A stretch of 39,141 bases of DNA from Xanthomonas floridensis (lineage in GTDB: Bacteria; Pseudomonadota; Gammaproteobacteria; Xanthomonadales; Xanthomonadaceae). The position numbers were made by a program, and so were the translations under genes. Shown here piece by piece: positions 33,471 to 39,141 of the stretch. How positions within the stretch are numbered: the stretch's first letter is position 1; every line of letters begins with the position of its first letter. Below the pieces are notes generated by a model that had not been told where the DNA came from, searched no databases, and worked only from the letters and a program-made list of their open reading frames with translations. The stretch lies in contig NZ_LXNG01000028.1 of assembly GCF_001642575.1 (NCBI RefSeq), positions 1 to 39,141 on the forward strand, given 5' to 3'.

Positions 33471-34375
33471 CGGCATCGCCGGCGCCGGTGCGCGCCGCCG
33501 TCTGGATGCTGATCAGCACGCTCGCCTTCGGCCTGATGGCCATCAGCATCCGGTTTGCCTCCGCGCACATTCCGACCACCGAGATCGCGTTCTTCCGCAA
33601 TGCCTTCGGCTTGCTGGCACTGTTGCCGTTGATCGTGCGTCCGGGCAAGCCGCTGCCACGCACGCGCCAACTGCCGCAGTACTTCGCCCGCACCTTGATC
33701 GGCCTGGCCTCGATGCTGTGCGGGTTCTGGGCGATCGGGCACCTGCCGCTGTCGCAGGCAATTTCGCTGTCCTATTCCACGCCCCTGTTCGTCACCGTGC
33801 TGGCGGTGGTGTGGCTGCAGGAACAGGTGCGCATGCGGCGCTGGCTGGCGGTGGCAGCGGGCTTCATCGGCGTGCTGGTGATCCTGCGGCCAGGCTCGTC
33901 CACGTTCAGCCCGGGCTTGCTGGTGGCGCTGCTGGCCGCGGTGATCAGCGCCATCGTGGCGATCCAGATCAAGCAGCTCTCGCGCAGCGACGACTCCGAC
34001 ACGGTGGTGTTCTACACCTACCTGTTCTGGGTGCCGATGTCGCTGATTCCCGCGCTGTTCCAGTGGAGCTGGCCGCAGGGCGTCGACTGGCTGTGGCTGG
34101 TGGCCACCGGCATCTTCGGCACCGCCGGGCAGTTGTTCTGGACCCGCGCACTCAAGCTGGGCGAGGTCTCGGCGCTGCAGCCGATCAGCTTCATGCAATT
34201 GCCGCTGGTGGCGCTGCTGGGCTGGTGGTTGTTCGGCGAGGCGATCGAGCGCCACACCCTGATCGGTGCGGCCATCATCATCGGCGCCAACGTCTACATC
34301 GCCCATCGCGAAACCGTGCTGGCGCGCCGCGCCGCCACCCATGCGCCGGTGGAGGGGGCAAAGCCGGGCGAGTGA
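33467..34375 (+). CDS. EamA/DMT-family membrane transporter
   Basis: The 302-residue protein has a GTG start at 33467 that overlaps the murB stop (GTGA). Ten hydrophobic helices are arranged as two EamA repeats, for example [20 protein letters not shown] in the first and [16 protein letters not shown] plus [17 protein letters not shown] in the second. The second repeat has the usual ...[13 protein letters not shown].xxxxxxxGAxxIIGxxxY ending. It sits in the inner membrane and probably exports or imports a small metabolite, which cannot be predicted. It is the last gene of the five-gene run. A Pro/Gly-rich charged tail follows the last helix. Confidence 0.88.
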   Translation: MTASPAPVRAAVWMLISTLAFGLMAISIRFASAHIPTTEIAFFRNAFGLLALLPLIVRPGKPLPRTRQLPQYFARTLIGLASMLCGFWAIGHLPLSQAISLSYSTPLFVTVLAVVWLQEQVRMRRWLAVAAGFIGVLVILRPGSSTFSPGLLVALLAAVISAIVAIQIKQLSRSDDSDTVVFYTYLFWVPMSLIPALFQWSWPQGVDWLWLVATGIFGTAGQLFWTRALKLGEVSALQPISFMQLPLVALLGWWLFGEAIERHTLIGAAIIIGANVYIAHRETVLARRAATHAPVEGAKPGE

Positions 34376-34565
34376 CGCAGCAGCGGCGACGCGATACATG
34401 TGGGTGTAACGCGCGCCGCCGCACGCTTCACCACGCATTCCACGACTGCAGCGGTCGCGTTGTCGCGCACTGAGCGTTCGTCGGCGGCCTCTCCGTCACT
34501 GGGGTCATGCCACCGAGATCGTATGCGACCATGCAGGCGAACCCGCTTGCACCAGGACACTGCAC

Positions 34566-35258
34566 GTGAAAACCATCGGGATGATCGGCGGCATGAGCTG
34601 GGAGTCCACCCTGCCCTACTACCGCCATATCAATCAGGCCGTCCGCCGCGAATGTGGCGGGCTGCATTCGGCCCGACTGTTGCTGTACAGCGTCGACTTC
34701 CACGATATCGAACGCCTGCAGCACGCCGGCGACTGGGAAGGCGCCGGTCGCGAGATGGCGGCCGCCGCGCGTTCGCTGCACGCTGGCGGCGCGGACTTCA
34801 TCGTGCTTTGCACCAACACCATGCATTGCGTCGCCGATGCAATCACCGCCGCAACGCCACTGCCCTTGCTGCATATCGCCGATGCCACCGCCGAGGCCTT
34901 GCTCGCGGCTGGCATCGCCCGGGTTGGCCTGCTCGGCACGCGCTTCACCATGGAGCAGCCGTTCTATCGCCAGCGGCTGGAGGCACGTGGACTGACGGTG
35001 CTCATACCGCCTTCCGATGCGCGCGCGGAACTGCATCGGGTGATCTACCAGGAGCTGTGCCAGGGCGTGATCGATGCAGGATCGCGTCACTCGTTTCGTC
35101 AGGTCATGGCCGAACTCGACCGGCAAGGCGCGCAGGCGATCGTCCTGGGTTGCACGGAAATTTCCTTGCTGGTGGATGCCGGCGACTCGGCGCTACCGCT
35201 GTTCGATACCACCGTGCTGCATGCCGAAGCAGCGGCGTTGGCCAGCCTGCGCGCCTGA
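34566..35258 (+). CDS. Aspartate/glutamate racemase family protein
   Basis: The 230-residue protein starts at GTG 34566, after a weak AGGA at ~34554. The N-terminal IGMIGGMSWEST is the family signature. The two catalytic cysteines are in LCTNTMH (~82) and LGCTEISLL (~195), each flanked by the expected Thr and Asn/Glu. These PLP-independent enzymes interconvert L- and D-aspartate, or related amino acids, by a two-base cysteine mechanism. Annotation between aspartate racemase and a YgeA-like broad-specificity racemase is not separable here. The gene stands alone, with ~190 bp before it and ~160 bp after. Confidence 0.9.
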   Translation: MKTIGMIGGMSWESTLPYYRHINQAVRRECGGLHSARLLLYSVDFHDIERLQHAGDWEGAGREMAAAARSLHAGGADFIVLCTNTMHCVADAITAATPLPLLHIADATAEALLAAGIARVGLLGTRFTMEQPFYRQRLEARGLTVLIPPSDARAELHRVIYQELCQGVIDAGSRHSFRQVMAELDRQGAQAIVLGCTEISLLVDAGDSALPLFDTTVLHAEAAALASLRA

Positions 35259-35421
35259 TACCGCCACCACGGGCGCAGACACGACGCGTTTACCGAAGTC
35301 CCATACGTGCCATCCAGCGCCAGTAGGCAAGCCGCACCTGTCGGCGCGCTAGCATGATGCCTGCACTGGCGACTGCTGCACACGCGCCTGCGCGCCACCA
35401 CCCGCCACAGGATGTCACGCC

Positions 35422-36738
35422 TTGAAGACCCATTCGCCCACAGGCATTGCACCGAGGCCGCAGCTCAAACGTGACGACTACAAGACGCTGGCCCTGTCCG
35501 CGCTGGGCGGCGCGCTGGAACTGTACGACTTCATCATCTTCATCTTTTTCGCGGCAGTGCTGGGCGGGTTGTTCTTCCCTCCCGGCATCCCCGACTGGAT
35601 GCGCCAGCTGCAGACCTTCGGCATCTTTGCCGCCGGTTACCTGGTGCGTCCGCTGGGCGGCATGGTGATGGCCCATTTCGGCGACCTGGTCGGTCGCAAG
35701 CGCATGTTCGGCTTGAGCCTGCTGTTGATGGCGCTGCCGACGCTGTGCATCGGCTTGCTACCCACCTACGCGCAGATCGGCATTGCGGCGCCGCTGCTGT
35801 TGCTGGGCGCGCGCCTGCTGCAGGGCGCCGCCATCGGCGGCGAAGTGCCCAGTGCCTGGGTGTTCGTGGCCGAGCATGTGCCGCCGCAGCGCACCGGGCT
35901 TGCCTGCGGCACGCTGACCGCCGGCTTGGCCGGGGGCGTGCTGCTTGGCTCGCTGGGCGCCGGCGCGCTCAACCGCTACTTCACCGCTGCCGAGATCGCC
36001 GACTATGCCTGGCGCCTGCCGTTCCTGGCCGGCGGGGTATTCGGGCTGGTATCGGTTTATCTACGGCGCTGGCTGCACGAAACGCCGGTGTTTGCAGAGC
36101 TGGTCGCCATGCGGGCGCTGGCGCGCGAGACCCCGCTCAAGCTGGTGCTGCGCGATCATCGCCCCGGCGTCCTGCTGTCGCTGGCACTGACCTGGATGGT
36201 GGCCGGCGGCGTGCTGGTGGTGTCGTTGATGACGCCCGGCCTGTTGCAGAGCAGCTATCACTACCCGGCGGCGGTGGCGCTGCAGGCCAACAGCCTGGCG
36301 ATCGTGCTGCAGGCGCTGGGTTCGGTGGTGGCCGGTACGTTGGCCGACCGCCACGGCAACGGACGCGTGCTGCTCATCGGCAGCCTGTTTCTCGGTGTGG
36401 CGGCATGGCTGTTCTATCGCCTGGCCGGCGATCCGCAGCTGGTGTTTCCGCTGTACGCGCTACTGGGCGCGGCACTGGGCATCTTGGGCGTGATCCCGCG
36501 CGTCATGGTCGAGGTGTTCCCGCCAGCCGTGCGCCTGTCCGGCGTGTCGTTCGCCTACAACCTGGGCTATGCCGTCTTCGGTGGGCTGACGCCGCTGCTG
36601 GTGGTCATGCTGGTCAAGCAGCACCCGATGGGCGCGGGCTATTACGTGATGCTGCTCGCGCTGATCGGCAGCGTGATCGGCCTGCAGCTGCTGCGCCATG
36701 CCCCCGCGAAGGATCACTCCCTGCGGGGCCACGCATAG
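35422..36738 (+). CDS. MFS transporter, metabolite:H+ symporter (MHS/ProP-KgtP-like)
   Basis: The 438-residue protein starts at TTG 35422; no ATG or GTG with a ribosome binding site is in frame nearby. Twelve hydrophobic segments are present. The N-terminal ALELYDFIIFIFFAAVLG in helix 1 and the loop 2-3 motif MAHFGDLVGRKRMF (~85-98) are typical of the metabolite:H+ symporter subfamily, such as ProP, KgtP and ShiA. A second copy of the loop motif (GTLADRHGNGRVLL) follows in the C-terminal half. It probably takes up an organic acid or zwitterionic compound with protons. The substrate is not predictable from what I see. Confidence 0.88.
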   Translation: MKTHSPTGIAPRPQLKRDDYKTLALSALGGALELYDFIIFIFFAAVLGGLFFPPGIPDWMRQLQTFGIFAAGYLVRPLGGMVMAHFGDLVGRKRMFGLSLLLMALPTLCIGLLPTYAQIGIAAPLLLLGARLLQGAAIGGEVPSAWVFVAEHVPPQRTGLACGTLTAGLAGGVLLGSLGAGALNRYFTAAEIADYAWRLPFLAGGVFGLVSVYLRRWLHETPVFAELVAMRALARETPLKLVLRDHRPGVLLSLALTWMVAGGVLVVSLMTPGLLQSSYHYPAAVALQANSLAIVLQALGSVVAGTLADRHGNGRVLLIGSLFLGVAAWLFYRLAGDPQLVFPLYALLGAALGILGVIPRVMVEVFPPAVRLSGVSFAYNLGYAVFGGLTPLLVVMLVKQHPMGAGYYVMLLALIGSVIGLQLLRHAPAKDHSLRGHA

Positions 36739-36831
36739 CGTCCATCGCGGCACCCACGCGGACACTGCAGTGCGAGGCAGCCGCTCAACACTGCAATCCA
36801 GCGACGCTGCATGCCCGCCCATGTCCCGCCG

Positions 36832-37257
36832 TCATCCGTGCAGGTGATCCAGCTCAGGCAGCAGCACCACGCTTTCCTGGGTGTTGGGATCGGTGCGGGC
36901 CACCAGCACCACCGCTGGCTCTGCCCCATCGTTGTACGGCTGATGCGGCATGCCGGCCGGGATATAGAGAAAATCACCGGCTGCGACCACCTCATGATGT
37001 TCCAGTGCCGCGCCGTACCAGACCTTGGACGTGCCGGTCAGCGCATAGATGGCTGTTTCGTGCGCGGCATGCAGGTGTGGCCTGGCAAGACCGCCCGGCG
37101 GAATGGTGACCCGGTGCAGGCTCAAACCGGTGGCGCCGGTTGTCTGCGCGGAGATTCCCGACGCATAGAACACGCCCTGCTCTGCCAGCGCCGGGTCGCT
37201 GGCGCGCAGCACCCGGCAGGTGGGCGACGCCGTCGCGGTAGGCAACCCTTCGTGCAT
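36832..37257 (-). CDS. Single-domain cupin protein
   Basis: The protein has 141 residues from ATG 37257, preceded by AGGACAGG; a longer frame to 37332 has no better start. Cupin motif 1 is RPHLHAAHETAIYALTG (~62-78), with the His-x-His and Glu metal ligands, and motif 2 is GDFLYIPAGMPHQPYN (~97-112), with the final His. Such small cupins fold as a beta-barrel around a metal ion and can be isomerases, dioxygenases or sensors. The specific role is unknown. The gene converges with the MFS gene (93 bp between stops). It lies ~270 bp downstream of the PAP2 gene on the same strand, with nothing recognisable in that gap. Confidence 0.85.
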   Translation of the reverse strand: MHEGLPTATASPTCRVLRASDPALAEQGVFYASGISAQTTGATGLSLHRVTIPPGGLARPHLHAAHETAIYALTGTSKVWYGAALEHHEVVAAGDFLYIPAGMPHQPYNDGAEPAVVLVARTDPNTQESVVLLPELDHLHG

Positions 37258-37530
37258 GCACCTGTCCTCGGTCTTCGGTCGGCTGCAACAGGTCCGGGCA
37301 GGCATCGATGGACATGCAATGCGTCTGTCCACCTGCCCGGCACCTGGTTGATAGCCAGGTCAGCCGATCAGGCGGCAACGCTACGCCGCGCCGGGCAGGC
37401 GCCCGAACCGGAACGCGAACCGGTGCATCGTCGATGCGAACACGTGGGCCTGTGCGCAGCGGCCGTGCGCGCGGGCGTCAGACACCCATGCCTGCACTGC
37501 CTCGGGCATTGCCCAAAGGCCTGGACCTCC

Positions 37531-38229
37531 TCAGGCCGGCACGCGAACGCGACGCCAATGCGGGCGCCGCGTGCCGCGGAACATCACCAGATACAGGCCG
37601 ACCACCCAGACCAGCGCCGCCGACCAGCCGCCCAGAATGTCGGAGGGGTAATGCACGCCCAGATAGATGCGCGACACGCCGACCAGCAACGCGAACGCAC
37701 TGGCCACGATGGTCACCGGCCAGCGCCAGCGGGTGCGCCAGGCCAGTGCGATGACCACTGCCGCCAGCGTCATCGAACCCATCGCGTGGCCGCTGGGAAA
37801 GCTGAAAGTGCTTTCCGGCGCGATCGACTCCCACAGGCTGGGCCGGTCGCGCTGAAAGAACTGCTTGGCACCCATGTTGAGCAATGCCGAACCGCCGAAG
37901 CCCAGCGCCGCAAAGGCGCCCTCGCGCCAGCGCCGCAGCGCCAGCAGCACCAGCACGATGGCGATATCGGCCGGAATCACGCCGTACTGGTAACCGATCT
38001 TGGAGATCACTCCGAAAAATGTATCCAGCGTCGGGGTGGCAATGCTGCGCAGGCTCCACAGCAAGGGTTCGTCGAAATAGAAATTTTCCAGCTCATGCAC
38101 TTCGTCGGCCAGGTCCACGAACAGACCCAGCGGCACCAGCACGCCAACGAACAACAGCCCCATGCGCCACGCGTTACGGCGCAGCCATACTTTGAATCCG
38201 GCCGGCGACTCAGCCGGCGCGGCGGACAT
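37531..38229 (-). CDS. PAP2-family membrane phosphatase
   Basis: The protein has 232 residues from ATG 38229; a TTG at 38253 would add eight residues. About six transmembrane helices surround the three-part acid phosphatase signature: KQFFQRDRP (~121-129), PSGH (~147) and [12 protein letters not shown] (~184-195). The lysine/arginines, the two histidines and the aspartate of the active site are all present. Family members remove phosphate from lipids such as phosphatidic acid, PGP or undecaprenyl pyrophosphate on the periplasmic face. Which of these applies is not clear. The start overlaps the end of ispG by ~20 bp, so the two are probably co-transcribed. Confidence 0.9.
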   Translation of the reverse strand: MSAAPAESPAGFKVWLRRNAWRMGLLFVGVLVPLGLFVDLADEVHELENFYFDEPLLWSLRSIATPTLDTFFGVISKIGYQYGVIPADIAIVLVLLALRRWREGAFAALGFGGSALLNMGAKQFFQRDRPSLWESIAPESTFSFPSGHAMGSMTLAAVVIALAWRTRWRWPVTIVASAFALLVGVSRIYLGVHYPSDILGGWSAALVWVVGLYLVMFRGTRRPHWRRVRVPA

Positions 38230-39141
38230 AGGTGCGTTCGACGTACTGATCAATCAGTGCGATGAATTCCTGCGCGATGTTCTCGCCACGCAGGGTGACG
38301 GTTTTTTCGCCATCCACGAATACTGGAGCGGACGGCGCTTCGCCTGTCCCCGGCAACGAGATGCCGATGTTGGCGTGACGCGATTCGCCCGGCCCGTTGA
38401 CCACGCACCCCATCACCGCCAGGGTCATGTTCTCCGCGCCGGGGTTGGAGATCTTCCATTCCGGCATGCGCGCACGCACGTGGTTCTGCACCACGCCGGC
38501 CAGCTCCTGGAAGAACTCGGAGGTGGTGCGGCCGCAGCCCGGGCACGCGGTGACCATCGGGGTGAACGCGCGCTGCCCGGTGGTCTGCAGCAGCTCCTGC
38601 GCCACCACCACTTCCTGGGTGCGCGACTGCCCCGGCTCGGGCGTCAGCGAAATACGGATGGTGTCGCCGATGCCTTCCTGCAGCAGCACGCTCAGCGCTG
38701 CTGCCGAGGCCACGATGCCCTTGCTGCCGATGCCGGCTTCGGTCAGGCCAAGATGCAGCGCAAAGTCGCAGCGCGCGGCCATGTCGCGATACACCGCGAT
38801 CAGCTCCTGCACGCCGGAGACCTTGGCCGACAGGATGATGCGCTCGCGCGGCAAGCCCAGTTCCACCGCCCGCTCGGCCGAATCCACCGCCGAACGGATC
38901 AACGCCTCGCGCAGCACGCGGCCGGCGTCCCACGGTGATTCGCGCCGGGAATTTTCGTCCATCAGCTGCGCGGCGAGCGACTGGTCCAGCGACCCCCAGT
39001 TGGCACCGATGCGTACCGGCTTGTCGTACCTGATGGCGAATTCGATCAGCTGCCCGAACTGCAGGTCCTTCTTCTTGCCGAAGCCGACGTTGCCCGGGTT
39101 GATGCGGTACTTGGCCAACGCTTGCGCACAGGCCGGCTCGG
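38210..39141 (-). CDS. ispG: 4-hydroxy-3-methylbut-2-enyl diphosphate synthase (partial, N-terminus beyond window)
   Basis: The frame is open through the right edge. The first visible residues [21 protein letters not shown] are an internal IspG segment, so the start lies outside. IspG is the iron-sulfur enzyme of the MEP isoprenoid pathway that turns MEcPP into HMBPP. Visible landmarks are [20 protein letters not shown] and the three 4Fe-4S cysteines in TACPGCGR and [10 protein letters not shown], whose glutamate also contacts the cluster. The C-terminus ([14 protein letters not shown]) is as usual in gammaproteobacteria. The gene overlaps the PAP2 gene. Confidence 0.95.
   Translation of the reverse strand, partial: EPACAQALAKYRINPGNVGFGKKKDLQFGQLIEFAIRYDKPVRIGANWGSLDQSLAAQLMDENSRRESPWDAGRVLREALIRSAVDSAERAVELGLPRERIILSAKVSGVQELIAVYRDMAARCDFALHLGLTEAGIGSKGIVASAAALSVLLQEGIGDTIRISLTPEPGQSRTQEVVVAQELLQTTGQRAFTPMVTACPGCGRTTSEFFQELAGVVQNHVRARMPEWKISNPGAENMTLAVMGCVVNGPGESRHANIGISLPGTGEAPSAPVFVDGEKTVTLRGENIAQEFIALIDQYVERTYVRRAG

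Overview
The window looks like a piece of a high-GC Xanthomonas chromosome (Xanthomonadaceae). The genus call rests on general resemblance: a very large FhaB/CdiA protein with its FhaC/CdiB exporter, a pga (hms) exopolysaccharide operon, the pyrD-murB housekeeping block, ispG, and strong G/C preference at third codon positions outside the toxin regions. No database search was run.

Left half (1-21.6 kb): a polymorphic toxin / two-partner secretion locus, read leftwards. fhaC (outer-membrane exporter) is followed by a 14.2-kb fhaB/cdiA gene ending in an HNH/EndoVII-like 'SHH' nuclease tip. A small AT-rich gene, the probable immunity gene, overlaps its stop codon. Downstream lies a symE-type toxin gene on the opposite strand. 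It is preceded on its own strand by a short three-hairpin RNA that resembles phage C4 antisense RNA. Beyond that is a 4.2-kb orphan copy of the FhaB FHA-2 region with a different C-terminal tip. This orphan has no signal peptide or secretion domain, and its tip is cut by the right end of an IS3-family element at the window edge. The main gene and the orphan share long, partly identical DNA, so the orphan could serve as a silent cassette for toxin switching.

Middle (21.6-28.2 kb): a 573-bp divergent control region carries a near-perfect Crp/Clp-type box. Then comes pgaABCD, a tightly coupled operon for making, partly deacetylating and exporting poly-beta-1,6-N-acetylglucosamine, the biofilm matrix polymer. 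Contact-dependent adhesion/inhibition and biofilm matrix are therefore encoded back to back. A tRNA-Arg(CCU) gene follows on the minus strand.

Right part (28.3-39.1 kb): ordinary chromosomal genes. They are an ALDH7-type aldehyde dehydrogenase, an octanucleotide tandem repeat, a compact five-gene run (DUF4190-like membrane protein, methyltransferase, pyrD, murB, EamA transporter), an Asp/Glu racemase, an MHS-type MFS transporter, and on the minus strand a cupin, a PAP2 phosphatase and the 3' part of ispG.

The most novel-looking item is the C4-like RNA. Three of its segments are complementary to the symE leader, including the Shine-Dalgarno, which suggests same-strand antisense control of a SymE toxin set between two toxin cassettes.
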